From Cladochytrium replicatum (lineage: Eukaryota; Chytridiomycota; Chytridiomycetes; Cladochytriales; Cladochytriaceae), in NCBI GenBank assembly GCA_025526935.1, contig JAHLKD010000007.1:682001-746000 (forward strand): 64,000 nt of DNA, given 5' to 3'. Below are positions 49,101 through 60,800 of this stretch, piece after piece. Numbering within the stretch: the first letter of the stretch is position 1; every line of letters begins with the position of its first letter. The notes under the pieces were generated by a model. The model saw only the letters and a program-made list of their open reading frames with translations. It did no database searches and was not told the DNA's origin. Made by a program: the position numbers and the translations under genes.

Positions 49101-52100
49101 GCGTATTTATGTCACCCTACGTGAATGGTCTTGGTGGAAGCTATACTCCAAGGTTAAACCTCTTTTGAACGTAACTCGAGCAGATGAGGAGCTTCGAAGG
49201 CGAGACGAAATGGCGAGGGAGTGGGAAGAGAAGGCTAGGAAAGAAGCCGAGGAGCGTGCCCGAATCGAGCAATTGCGTGCTCAGTTGGAAGCCGAAAAGA
49301 AACGTGTTGAAGATCTGCTCATTCAGGAAAAAAATGCTGCTGCCGATCAAGCGGAGATTCTTGCGCGTACCCAGAAGCGAGAGATTGACCTTACCGATCA
49401 GCTCAATGAAATCACTGCCCGCATGGAGGAGAAAGAGTCCCAGAACGAGGATCTGCTGAAGGCACGAAAGAAGCTTGAATCAGATCTTAAAGCTCTTCGC
49501 GACCAGCTCCAAGACGGTCTTGCTAATGCAGACCGACTGGACAAAGAGAAACAGGCGAAAGAAGCACGTCTCAAGGAGCTTGAGGAGGAGCTCAAGTCCG
49601 AGTCGGCATTAGCGCGCAAGCTTGAATCTGACAAAAAGTCTTTGGAATCTCAAATCACTGAGCTCCAACAGCTTCTTTCAGCCTCCGGTGACAACGAAGC
49701 GGACGTCTTGCGTCAAAAGTCTAAGCTACAGCAACAAATCGCAGAATTGGAGCGTCAGCTCGACGAAGAGAAAGAGGAACGGCAAAAGTTCGCCCTACGT
49801 AAAGCTCAAATTGAGGCCGAGCTTACAGCCGCGCGCAACAGTATCTCCGACTTGAACATTGCAAAGACCGATCTCGAATCTTCGCTGAAGCGAAAGGAGA
49901 ATGATCTTCAAGTTCTGGAGGACAGCCTTAAGCGAGAGTCTGCTGAAAAGGACAAGATTGAAAAGCAACGCCGTGAACTTCAATCAAAACTCTCTGAAAC
50001 GCAAAACGAACTTGAACACGAGCGTACAGAGAGGGACAAGCTTGCCAAAGGGAAGAAGAAATTGGAGGGGGAGATTGAAGAGCTACATAAACTGATGGAA
50101 GAGCGCGGATCTGAAGAAAGCAAGCAGTTAGAACTCAAGCGCCTGCGTGAGCAAGAGCTCAACGACCTGAAATCACAGCTGACGGCGGCGCAGGCGGAAT
50201 CTGAGGATAATCGCAAGAAAAGCACTTCTGCCACCGAAAGCTTGCGCGCGGAGCTGGACAGCGCAAACGCGGACCTTGCGACTCTGCAGAAAGCGAAGGC
50301 GTCTTTGGAAAAGCAGATCAATGATGTTCGGAATGAACTTGAAAGTAGTGAAGAGTCGCGCAGCCGTCTTGACAAATCGAAGAGACAGCTCGAAGCTGAT
50401 CTCGCGGCTCTGCGTGATAAGCTGGAGGAGTCCGAGCGAGCGTACTTTGAGGTGAAGTCAAACAAAGAGGATATTGAGAAGCAACTCTCTATTTCCGCCT
50501 CACGATTGGAAGAAAGCGAAGCGAGTAACCAAAGGTTGGACCGTGAGAAGGCGATGCTCATAAAACAAGTGGATTCGCTCAAAGATGAAGTCGAGGAGGA
50601 GTCAAAGAAGCGAGCTGCTCTTGATTCGCAGAAGAAGAAATTTTCAATGGAACTTCAGGATCTGCAAAGCCGATTAGAAGAAGAGGATTCAGCAAAAGCG
50701 GAGCTCACCAAACGGCTCGCTGCAAAGACATCTGAGCTCGAAAGCTACAAAGAGCGCTTCGGCCGTGAGGTTCAGGGACGAGTTGCGGAGCTTGAAGAAG
50801 CCAAAAAGAAGGCCGAAAAGGAGCTCACGGAGCTTCAGCTGAAGAATGACGAGCTTGAGCGTAGCTCCGCAAACTTTGAGAAGACCAAAAATCGCCTTTC
50901 TACAGAGATTGAGGACTTGCGCCTCGAAAGCGAAAGGGAGCGCAACTCCGCTCGCAACGCTGAAAAACTGGTTAAGCAGGTTGAATCACAGCTCAGCTCT
51001 GTGAACGCTGCACTTGAGAACGAGCGTCGACTCCGCGAGTTGGCGGAATCGAATGGTCGTAAACTACAGTCACAGATTGACTCCCTGCAGCTAGAGATCG
51101 AGAGCAAAACAGCTCAGATCAGCTCCATCCAGAAAGGAAAGAACGACTTGGAGACAGAGTTGAGGGCGCTGATCAATGAAATTGGAGATGGTGGAAAGAA
51201 CATTCACGAGCTCGAGAAAGCTAAGCGACGCTTGGAAAGTCGAGTCGAGGAGCTTCAAAATCAATTGACTGATGAAGAGCTATCGAAGCGCAAAGTAGAA
51301 GATGCCAAAACTACCTTGGAGCTCCAACTCGCCGAGGGGCGAAGGAGGTTTGATAGTGAAATTCAGGCGAAGGAGAGCTTAATGGACGAGACCCGGCGCA
51401 TGCTGATGCGTGAGGTCAACTCGCTTGGCGAGCAGCTTGATGAAGCCGTCAGTCAAAAGAACGAAGTCCTTAAGGCGAAGAAGAAGCTGGAAGAGCAAAT
51501 TGAAGAGCTGAATTCGAAGGCAGAATACTCTGCGAAAGGCCAATCTGACTTGGATAAAGCACGCAAGAAAGCGGAGGGCGTTCTGCGCGAGCTACAGATA
51601 AAGCTTGAGGATGAGGAACGCGCCAGGAAGAACTTTGAAGAGCTTGCTCAGAGGCATGAGAAGAAGGCGAACGCCTTGCAAACGGAGAACGAACGGCTTG
51701 AGCTTTCCGTTGAAGCATTAGAGCGCGCGAAGAAATCACTCGAGAAGAAGGCTGAAGAGCTTTCGCAAGAGCTCAATGGTGGTGAGGACTCGAAGAGTGC
51801 TCTCCTGGAGGCCAAGAAGCGATTCGAGCGCGAGATTCGTAACTTGCAGGAGCAAGTCGAGCAAGAACAAGAAGGACGTGCAGCGGCGGAAGCAATGGTC
51901 CGCAACAACAACAGTGAGCTGGATCGCCTTCGCGGTCAAGCCATGCAGGATGTTGAAGGGAAAGTCGAAAAGCTCGAAGAGTCGCGACGAGCTCTTCTTG
52001 CTGCGCAGCGTCTCTCTACTCAGGCTTTGGAAGACAAAGAAAAGGACTACGCAAATCTGGAAAAGCAGAAGAAATTGCTCCAGGATGAAGTTGAAGAATT

Positions 52101-53719
52101 GAAGACTCGTTTGGAAGCTGAAGTCATTGCCAAGGGAGAGGAGAGCGCTGCTCGACGGAAGATTGCCGCCGAAAACAAAGAGGTGCAGATCCGCCTGGAC
52201 GCTGAGACTATTAAATCGAACGACCTAAATGAAACTCTCAGTACCTACCGCACCAAGTCGGACCAGCTTGCTACGAAACTCGAAACTGCCGAAGTTGCCC
52301 GCATTAAGGCAGAGAAGAACGAGTCCTCTCTCAAAATACAAAACCGTGAGTTGGAAGACAATATCACGAAAGCTACTGCGACCAGGCGAGCTCTAGAGGA
52401 TCGCATCAAATTGCTGGAAGACAAAGTCATTGATTTGCAAGAGAAACTGGAAGAAGGGAGCGCTGATGCTGCTGAGTTCAATACTGCAAAGCGTAGGCTC
52501 CAAGATGAGATCGAGCAGCTTCATGAGAGGAATAAGCGTGAAAGTGAAGAGCGCGACAATCTCATTGATTCAACGCGTAAGAAGTACCAGAAGGAGCTCA
52601 AGCAACTCATGACCGAGTTGGATATCGAAAAATCCGCCAACCTACAGCTTAAAGAATCCAACAAAAACCTGGAGGTTGACAACGAGGACCTTACCAACAA
52701 ATTGGAGGTAGAATTACGTTCAAACGCCACTTGGAAGAAGGACAAAGAACGCCTTGAAAGCCGTCTTGAGGATATTACAAAAGCATACAACGACGCAACG
52801 ACGCAGCATGAAGAATGGCAAACTCAGATCACCACTCTGCTCGCTCAAGTTCGTGATCTTCGTGCATCTCTGGACGACTCTGAGGCACAGCGAAACATCA
52901 TTGAGAAAGCCAAACGTACTTTGGAGCAACGCATTGAAGAGATGAATGAGCAGTACAGTGATGCCAGTAAAACCAAAGCTGATCTTGCTCGAAGCGTCTA
53001 TGCTCTTGACCAACAGACAACGGAATTGCGAGACCTTTTGGATGAGTATCAAGAAACTGCTCGTGTGTCTGGAGAGAAACTGCGTAGAGCAGAGCAACAA
53101 ACAGCCGAGGCTCAGAACGAGTTGTACAAGGAGAAGAACCTTACGATCGAAACGGAACGAGCCAAGAACGCACTAGAGAAGCAAGTGAAGGAGCTCAATG
53201 CTCGCATTGTGGACCTCGAGTCCAACGCGCTTGCGGACAACAAAGGCCCTACCCGTCGGCTGGAGAGTCGCATCGAAGAGCTTTCTTCCCAAATTGAAGC
53301 AGAGCTCAAAGAGAAGAACGAGGCTGTCAAGAATGCACGCAAAGCAGAACGGTTGATTCGAGAACTTCAGTTCCAGCTGCAGGAACGTGACAAGCAGAAG
53401 TCTCGATTCGATGAAGAAACTGAGAAAATGGAGCAGAGGTTAAAGAGGATGAAAACGCAGATCGAAGAAATGGTGAACCATTACATTCCATATGTCTAAT
53501 TACTTTGCTTACTGTTTGCGACAGGAATCTTCTGAGAGTAACCTACAGTTAGCGAAACGCCGGGCAGAGCGAGAGGCAAGCGAACTGAAAGAGCGTGCTA
53601 CGAGGTGAGAGGCACCACAAGTTTGAATGATAACTTTTTATTGAATCGCTCTCAGATTCGAAAAGGAATGCGAGAAGTTGAAACAACGTTTGGAGCGAGG
53701 TGCATTGTCGCCTCTGTAA
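46162..53719 (+). CDS. myosin II heavy chain (conventional myosin)
   Basis: Actin motor for cytokinesis and contractility. Twelve exons: 46162-46317, 46433-46576, 46633-46817, 46868-47054, 47104-47266, 47323-47426, 47481-47891, 47948-48124, 48184-48900, 48955-53472, 53525-53604, 53656-53719. All are in frame, about 2300 residues. An N-terminal SH3-like strand region ([18 protein letters not shown]) is followed by the P-loop [14 protein letters not shown], switch I NNNSSRFGKF, switch [10 protein letters not shown], the relay [20 protein letters not shown], actin-binding residues, and the converter. One clear IQ motif ([19 protein letters not shown]) follows. The 4518-nt exon codes about 1450 residues of heptad-repeat coiled coil, which identifies class II. 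The short last exons end in a non-helical tail. No frame lesions over 7.5 kb. Confidence 0.97.
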
Positions 53720-53967
53720 TCTGTTTTCTCACTTTGCGTTGGCACGAGCCCATGTTTATGTTCGATTTTGGGAAGGCATAATCATCCTTTTTCTTTAGCA
53801 CCCATCGTTAATATCCTTCGGAAACTTTAATATATTTTTAATACACGAAGATTGGAATTATTCAAGTTCGAGTAAAAAACACGATCACAGAATATCACAA
53901 AAGAAAGAGAGATGGACATGAAGCAAAGCGATCAGATCAGCAGGAACGCACTTGCACTGATTTACCT

Positions 53968-54410
53968 CTAGTATTTAGCGAGGTTGTTCTGAGGACTCAG
54001 ATATCTCAGAGAAAGAGCAATCGCCACCGCGCCGTGTCGCTTTTGGATCCACGTCGACAATAGATCGAACAACCCCCAGCGGCCCCTCGTGGAAGTACAA
54101 ACACTGCGATCCGTTGATCTTTTCTGGTTCCCTGAGTTTTGTGAATTTTATTGCGTTTCATTGTTTTTTGAAAGTACGCCTGATTTCTTTCGGGTCAGGA
54201 TCGACTGCCGCTGGGCGAGGTGCGAAGCTTGCTGTTCGTGATGATCTCTTCGTCGAACTTTTTCCAGTAGCTGGAGTCACACCAATTCGGTAGCTCTTGT
54301 TCTCAACGCTTTGGCTCACTGTGTTCCCTGTCCAAAGCACCCCCAAATTCCCGTCCGTGCAAAGTTACCGCACTCACTTGTTCACCCCCCTGACCGTAAC
54401 AAAACGTCAT
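53968..54410 (-). CDS. hypothetical small basic protein
   Basis: Candidate three-exon gene. An ATG at 54410 opens eight codons (MTFCYGQG). An intron GTGAAC...GACAG leads to an exon with QSVENKSYRIGVTPATGKSS and a Ser/Arg/Pro-rich stretch ending near 54175. A second intron (GTACTT...ACTCAG) leads to a frame that reads STWIQKRHGAVAIALSLRYL and stops at 53968. Another frame of the last exon is also open and reads coding-like (GPLGVVRSIVDVDPKATRRG), so the correct splice is unsure. No known domain. Convergent with myosin II. Confidence 0.4.
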
Positions 54411-54465
54411 ATTTTCTAAGGTAAACAATATGAGGATGCATTCACAATCAGACGAAGGCGACCGC

Positions 54466-56140
54466 CTACTTCGGCATTCCATTCGCGAGCCACTCTAAAA
54501 TACCAACCGCACCTCCAAGTACAATAACCACAGGCGCAGGCATTTTCAAAAATCCTACAGCAACAAAGGAAACAGCGGTGACGACAACATACAACGGGTG
54601 ATTGCCCAACGGTTTAGCGTCAATCGCAGTTTGAGAAAGAAGATATGTTGCGGAAAACACCAGGCCTGCTGCGGCGGCGTTGACGCCTTTAAATACGATT
54701 TGCGAGGTGCGGAGGGAGCTGTAGCGAGCCCACATGGGAAGAATAGCGGTTTGGATGATAAGTCCTGGTGCGAAAATGCCAAACCATGCAAGGAAAGCAC
54801 CAAGAACGGAGGAACCGGTCGAGGACCGCAAAGCAAGCGCACCGCAGAGCGCAGCAAAGTTGAACATGGGGCCTGAAATGATAGTTAATAAAATAACCAG
54901 TTTCAGGTCTTTCGGTTCACATACCAGGCAAAATGTTGATAATTGCGTAGCCAATCAAAAACTCCGGAACTGTCAACCAAGCGTTCTCAACACCGTAGCC
55001 TTGAAGCAATGGGACGACCACTGGACCACCACCAAAAATGATTGACCCAGTAAAGTAAAAAGTTCCAAGAACGTTCCATGGAGAAGAGGATTGAGTGAAA
55101 GACCGAAGCAAGATTGAGGCAACCAGAAGTACAAGCCACAAAGCGAGGAAGAGGAAGCCGACGAGGATCGAGATTCGGATGGTGTACTGAACTTCATCCT
55201 CCGCCGGGGCAGGAGATTGAGGTTCAGCAGGGACAGTCGGTGCACGTCGCTTTGGTTGCACAGGTCTAATTTCGTTGCCATCTTGGCGATTTGGAGCGTG
55301 TCCCGCGCTCGCTTCTCCCTCCTCAGCTTCCAAAAGCTGATCGCCCTCTTTTGTGACCTCTTTCATAATTAGCTCCATGTCGGCCTTTCTAGCTTCGCAA
55401 TCCGACTTCAACTTGTTGTATGCTGGTTCGACGTAGGACATCGTAAAAGTTGTCAAACCACCGAAAACCATCAGTGCTGGAAACAGCCATGGCTGTTTGT
55501 AGTAGTTGATCGATAGTCCGAAAGAAATGAGGTTGATGATGTGCGTTGTCCGATCTTTGAGAAGGGAGGTGCCAAGACGATATGCTGCAAGCGCGACCAG
55601 GGCGACAGCGGCAGAGACAAGTCCATCTCTGATAAATTGGACCCAAGCAGGGAGAGTTCCGGAGAGGCCTGAAACTCAAATACCCACTGCGCCAACTATG
55701 ACTCCACCAGGAAGACTAGGATAGATTTAGGGCTTTTGTAGGAAATATATTGTTAAGCTCCTTACCTCCAAACCAAGAAGGACCAAAAGGCAAGAAGGAT
55801 GCCACCATTTCGAATGAGACTTATTGCGTAACTTTGCTGAGTAGAAGCAGGGCCAGGAAGCGAGTTTGCAATGGCGAAGAGTTCAGCAAATGCCTTTTTA
55901 TCGAGCCAACGATATTTCTCCACGAAGAGGTCAAGAAAGACGGCAATGTGAGCTTGAGGTCCACCGAAAGTTAGCACAGTTAGTGGTACATAAGTTTTGG
56001 TGATTTCCCAAAACCGGCCAGCCAGAGTAGCCGGCGGAGCGGATGCAGGCACGCCAATCAGCCATGCGTTCCTCGGTTCTGCTGAAGTAAGACTATTCAA
56101 GGCCAATTGTTGTTTACCCCTTAATCTGAAAAATCAGCAT
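54466..56140 (-). CDS. chromate ion transporter (CHR) family membrane protein
   Basis: CHR proteins are bidomain membrane transporters; fungal members are linked to chromate or sulfate transport. Exons: about 56140 (tentative ATG) to 55766, 55715-54925, 54872-54466, in frame at each clear junction. First half: LTVLTFGGPQAHIAVFLDLF, DKKAFAELFAIANSLPGPAS, then LPGGVIVGAVGI. Second half repeats the theme: YFTGSIIFGGGPVVVPLLQG, LIGYAIINILPG|PMFNFAALCG, which are the FGGxxxxxP and PGP signatures of the family. A polar Glu-rich cytosolic loop joins the halves. One in-frame TGA (55678-55676) interrupts the first half just after GAVGI, with coding-like sequence continuing in the same frame. The N-terminal exon and its 36-nt intron are unsure because no ATG lies in the main exon. 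Confidence 0.85.
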
Positions 56141-56859
56141 GGTTAACTGCCAAATGGCAGATGGTAAATTTTCTCGGGCCGACTTAAACAATTAGTGCAT
56201 GGGCAAAGTATTGACATCTTAAGGTAGTCCGGCTCTTCAAGCATGCATTTATTTAGAACAAATATCGGTGGCTACGATAAGCAATGTATATCTGATCTGT
56301 TTCCTCGTAGATTACCAGCTAATTGCTGTGTTTGCAAATACGAAGATGTAGTAATGATCTGTTGCCTCGTAGATTGCCAGCTAATTGCTGTGTTTGCAAA
56401 CATTACAACATAACCAGTCCGTGAATATGTTGATGGGTGATTATCAAAATCTGCATCAGCGTAACTTCGTGGTGAGAACTGGTGTTGGTAGCGTTCTTCT
56501 TATGAATTCACCCAATCAACCCTCTCATCAGGTACTTGGTTTAGTGATATTGTTTTGCATATGGTGCAATCCCAGATCCCATCTACCAACAATATACCTT
56601 TAGATTCTATTCAATACATGTCTATCGCACGTTCGAGGTTCAACCTGATATTGTGCGAGAATATTCAATGCATATGGCACAAACCAAAAATGGCCTTGTC
56701 CATTACTATACACGAACATCAAGTTAATTCATTAAATGCTGTTGGTCAAATTGTGGAGACGGTCCCACTGAAGTTTGTACTGAATGCCTAATGCAACAGT
56801 GAAACAAAAATACATATGGACAATGTATTCTTTGCTGGCAGACCACATAAATGATATCT
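56141..56859. other. intergenic with a direct repeat
   Basis: AT-rich DNA upstream of the transporter and downstream of the receptor gene. Short plus frames (56385-56603, 56555-56791) have no support. A two-copy repeat is listed separately. Confidence 0.4.
56293..56400. repeat. 46-bp direct repeat with 62-bp period
   Basis: TGATCTGTTTCCTCGTAGAT begins the first copy (56293-56338). The second (56355-56400) differs at a few positions, and both end GCTGTGTTTGCAAA. The spacer is 16 bp. Confidence 0.85.
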
Positions 56860-59736
56860 TTACTTCTGGTCAACATTCTCCACACTTGCCCGAGATAGAA
56901 TCCAGTGTGGAAATATGTTGTAGAATAGGAGATCCAGAACTTCGTCCAAAGCTTTATCAAACAAGGTCACAGGAAGGAGACTAGTATCTGCTGATTTTCG
57001 GGGGACCATAGCTGTGCATGTGTTTGATGTTGTGGTCCCAGCTACAGCTAGATTCAAAGAAGCTGAGTCGATGCTTGATTCCTTTCCCATCAAATACTGC
57101 GGAGCTCCCATAATTGCGGGGTTGCGGATATTCAAGGAGGTGGAAGGTGCACTGGCTGAAGCATTCTGGTTTGTGCTTAGTGGAAGGGACAAGTCCTCTG
57201 GTCTCTGTTTCTCATTGTTATCTGTTCTTCTTATCTTCAAGATGCTCAACCAGCGCCGAGTGATTGTTTCTTTCCTCATTGGTGTGAATAACGTCAGCCC
57301 AGATTGAATTTGACTTTCTTGGAATGTTTGAATGGTTTCAAAGATTTGTTCCCTTGTTGCTGATGAAATGTTCAACTCCAAAGGAGCGTTTTTCTTGATA
57401 AAAATTGAAACAAGCTTCAGAAATTTCTCAACGAGACTCTTGGGTACAACATCGGGTGGACACTGTTGTCCTCGCTTCTCTGGGTGAAGCTGCTCGGCCA
57501 ATGCAATGTTTCTTATGGGAGAGCTCAACCAGACCTTTCGAACACTGTCTAAAGTTGGAGTTGCTTGTCCATGGAAAGGAGTACCACCCTGTGAATGCAA
57601 CAGAGGGGATCGGGCATCTTGATTGCCTTTGCTCACTTCCGAAACCCCACCTATCGGCAGGCTCGTTGGCGAATCCTTCAGCCGAGATAATGACGTTGAT
57701 GATGAAGGCCTTCTATTCTTTTCTGGTTGGGCAACATTGAGGGTTTGGTTGGATGGAATGTTAATACTCGACATCCTTATTTCCCACATCAGCCTGTTGT
57801 ACTCTTCGATGAAAATAGCATTTTCGACACAAAGCTCCTTTGCAGTGTATTTTTTAAATTCCTGGGTTGCCCATGAAAAAGGTTCTCAACCGTTGCAAAC
57901 CTACATACCTCAAATAAATTCTGATCGTTCAACATCTGCACAAATGATTCGATATTGATCTTCAAGGATTCTTTACTTTGTTTGGTTCGTCTTTCGTCTT
58001 TCCATGATTGAACCAATGGCATGAAGAACAAACCATATCCACTTAGCACCATAAACATTATGTTCCAGTATTGCCGAGGAAAAATGTTCGCGATGTAAGT
58101 TCTTTGCAGAGCGAGTGACCATGTCAGCTGTATAACTAAGAAAATAGTGATTGTAAACAGTCCGAAAATAAGGTCTCTTCTGATGCGTGCCGCCCCTTGA
58201 ACGCGAAGCAGTTTGCGGAGGCAGAGAGGAGTTGCGAAAAATATAAACAGTGCACAAGTTACGATCTGTAATCCGTCAAAGATTTTGGTGAGACTTTGAA
58301 TGATATTTTGATGAGTCAAATATCACGTACGTTTGGCACATACTCCAAGTAAGCATTCACACAGACATAGGCAACAACAGGCCACACCGTCACCTTCTTG
58401 GTTGTTGCAGTTATCACAATCTAAATAAATGGTCCACATAAGTTTATTAGGGGCACATTTGCAGATACCTGGCAGAGGAGCAGAAGTGCCATGTATGCCC
58501 ACGCAGCTCTCTGAATGTAATATTTTCTTATGTCCCGCTGACGATTCAGGTAGTTTTCATCCAATGGTTTCGCATCTTCTAATGTACCGTCCCAACAGCC
58601 ATTGTGCGTATCGTTAACATCTCTTCCTTCTGTGACGGAGCTTCTCTCACTCTTAAAAGAGCCTTTATTAAATGGAGATCGGATGCTCAATGTATTGGGA
58701 GACTTTGAGCGATCTTTCGGGCGGGTTGAAAACACAGAGATGGACAGACCTTTCCACTGAAGTTCCATAGCGCTCTTCCTCGGTACACCCCCAGGAAAAC
58801 GAAAAGTGTCACTTGGACCAGCTTTGTCCGTGCCGGCTTCATCTGTATTCCTCGATTCCTCCTGTCTACTAGCTGACTTTGCCTGGTCAGGCTTAATTGG
58901 CGATATCGGGAATCCTGAGCCATATGAATCCTGTGAATCATAACCTGTCGCGTTTGACTCGCCCCTCTCATGTCCATCAAGCTCTTGAACGATGGATCGA
59001 TTTGCGCTGTTGACATTTTGCTGCTTTTCGTATACAGTCGAGGGTAGCTGCTTGTGGTTATCTGCGAATGCAGCTACCTGAAGCGAGAAGTTGCTTTGTC
59101 CCAAAGGTGTGCTGTCAAAATCACAATATGGAGCGCTGCTTTGAATAATCGCCGGCAGTGACTGTCTGGGATCCGATGATTTCCAAAGCTTTTTCCCAAC
59201 ATCCACCGGATACGGATTTGGAATGAGTTTTTCTTCCGTAACAGCCTGTCCGATGTCACATCGAGCTATGTACGTCAACGCCCTCACGATATATGACAAC
59301 AAAAATAGAGGCTTTTCTTGTTTCACATAAACGATTACACATTAACACTGTTAAGCTTACCGACATCAAGTTTGCACACCAGTTAACCACAAAACAGGGT
59401 ACGGGAACTACTTTCATAACTTCCAGTAGATCAACTGGGTAAAGTTCATCAGACACGGTTGAGTACAAATCAGGTTTCACCTACCAATGCACACGATGAT
59501 TCCCGAAACTCCACCAATAATGGTGTATGTCACATTCCTCTGGGCTATCGCTAAACTAGATCTCCTTGAATAAAACAGGAAAATCCTTCACATGGTTAAT
59601 GCCAGATCACAGTCCTATTAAACAAAAGTCCATACCCCCACCCCAATGGGACAAGAAGTACTAGCAAAGCAATCCCGACGAAGAAGGAGGGCTGGGGCGA
59701 TAAACCTATATCTGTTAATGGCAAAATCACACCCAT
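56860..59736 (-). CDS. seven-transmembrane receptor with C-terminal RGS domain
   Basis: Likely G-protein-coupled receptor that also turns off its own G-alpha (GprK-like architecture in filamentous fungi). An ATG at 59736 opens exon 1 with the first helix (FFVGIALLVLLVPLGWGYG). Further exons give helices at about 59510, 59400, 58500 (AWAYMALLLL), 58400, 58250 (CALFIFFATP), 58150 (IFGLFTITIFLVIQL) and 58060. A Ser-rich loop of about 280 residues sits between helices 3 and 4 (59250-58530). The RGS domain starts at LFEVCRFATVENL and continues FSWATQEFKKYTAKEL, ENAIFIEEYNRL, ELNISSATREQIFETI, and ends FDKALDEVLDLLFYNIFPHW. The frame breaks at 57876-57880: five A on plus (T on minus) where six would restore it. 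About 120 extra residues split the RGS helices before the last block. Confidence 0.82.
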
Positions 59737-59906
59737 TGATATGTAACCCGGTTTTCGAGGTGCTCAGCGTCAGACGCAAACATGAAATTTCGGATCACTT
59801 TAATCCGCAAGACCAATCAAAAGTAGTCGCACTGTTTCCCGCTTGACAGTATGATTAACATGCAAAAATAGATCTCGGGGACCTTGTTTCCATATTTAAG
59901 TCATCA

Positions 59907-60690
59907 ATTGATGAGAGCATGATGGCCTGTTGTTTATTGACACTCTATTTCGTTTACCAATCGCACTTTGGAAGTTTATTCTGGACTGTTCCCTGCTCGA
60001 AAGAAGAGAGCTTTTACCCATGTTTCAAACTGCCAGTGTCAACCAAAGCCGAATACAAGACTTCCATGCTAAAAAATTCCTGGCACCAAACAACGCTCAA
60101 TCGAGCCTAGAAGGTTCAATTCAATGAGTTGTAATATATTCATTAATTAGCAGAAACTTAGCTTGAGAAAAGAACCGACTACTCAGAGAGTTCATCCCTC
60201 TCGCCCTTTACAATGACCAGGTGACGGTGTTCAGGAAAGCGTGGGGTGTTGGAAATCGAGCTTCGCCGGAAGCTCTGTTTCAATATTTAGAGGTGAAGAG
60301 AAGGTCTATGTTGCGGGTAATTCTTCCATTCATGGAGTCAGACCCCTCTTGCAATACTCAAAACAAATCATATGCATTCAGAACGATATCCGCCGCGTTA
60401 AATCGATGGATCCGCTTCCTTCTGATGCTGATCAAGACGTTTGCAGTGGTGATGGCGAAGGACGAATAGTGGTTTTGATGGAACACAGTAAAGAAATAAT
60501 CAACCTTGCCCAAGCTGTGCCAATACTTCCTATTCCCGGGAAACCACGCAATATGATATCCTCCGCCGACATACCGGTATACTGTCGTGGAAAACGCAAA
60601 GCACTTCCTCACGGATTCCAGACCACTGTTAGATTCGGTTCAGGAAGGAACATAATTGCCCGAGCAAATGCCCCAATTAGAACCACATGA
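59907..60690 (+). CDS. hypothetical protein, exon structure unresolved
   Basis: Two coding-like frames on the plus strand. The first, about 59910-60127, reads LLFIDTLFRLPIALWKFIL then ERRELLPMFQTASVNQSR, loosely F-box-like. The second, about 60215-60690, reads FAGSSVSIFRGEEKVYVAG, KQIICIQNDIRRVKSMD, GRIVVLMEHSKEIINLAQAV and RGKRKALPHGFQTTVRFGSG before its TGA. Neither begins with a convincing ATG. They may be exons of one gene or remains of one. No family recognised with confidence. Confidence 0.35.
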
Positions 60691-60800
60691 AAGGGGTACG
60701 TATGATTCTTCTCCGGCACCACAGACAGTTAAGCAACAAAACAACTGAACGAGACCACCTCAAACGCTATCATTTGGAGTGTCTTCCGATTTAATTCAAC

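Noticed and set aside
49141-53342. Series of Ser/Arg-rich minus-strand ORFs under the myosin rod
   Set aside because: They are antisense shadows of a Glu/Lys/Leu-rich coiled-coil exon; composition mirrors the plus strand and none has a domain or ATG context.
55676-55678. Genome-wide reassignment of TGA to a sense codon
   Set aside because: TGA is the normal stop of MPG1, DUF3455, NECAP-neighbour and GT2 frames in the same window, so a changed genetic code is excluded.
59646-59846. Plus-strand 66-codon ORF
   Set aside because: It overlaps the first exon of the receptor gene on the minus strand, which carries a clear membrane helix.
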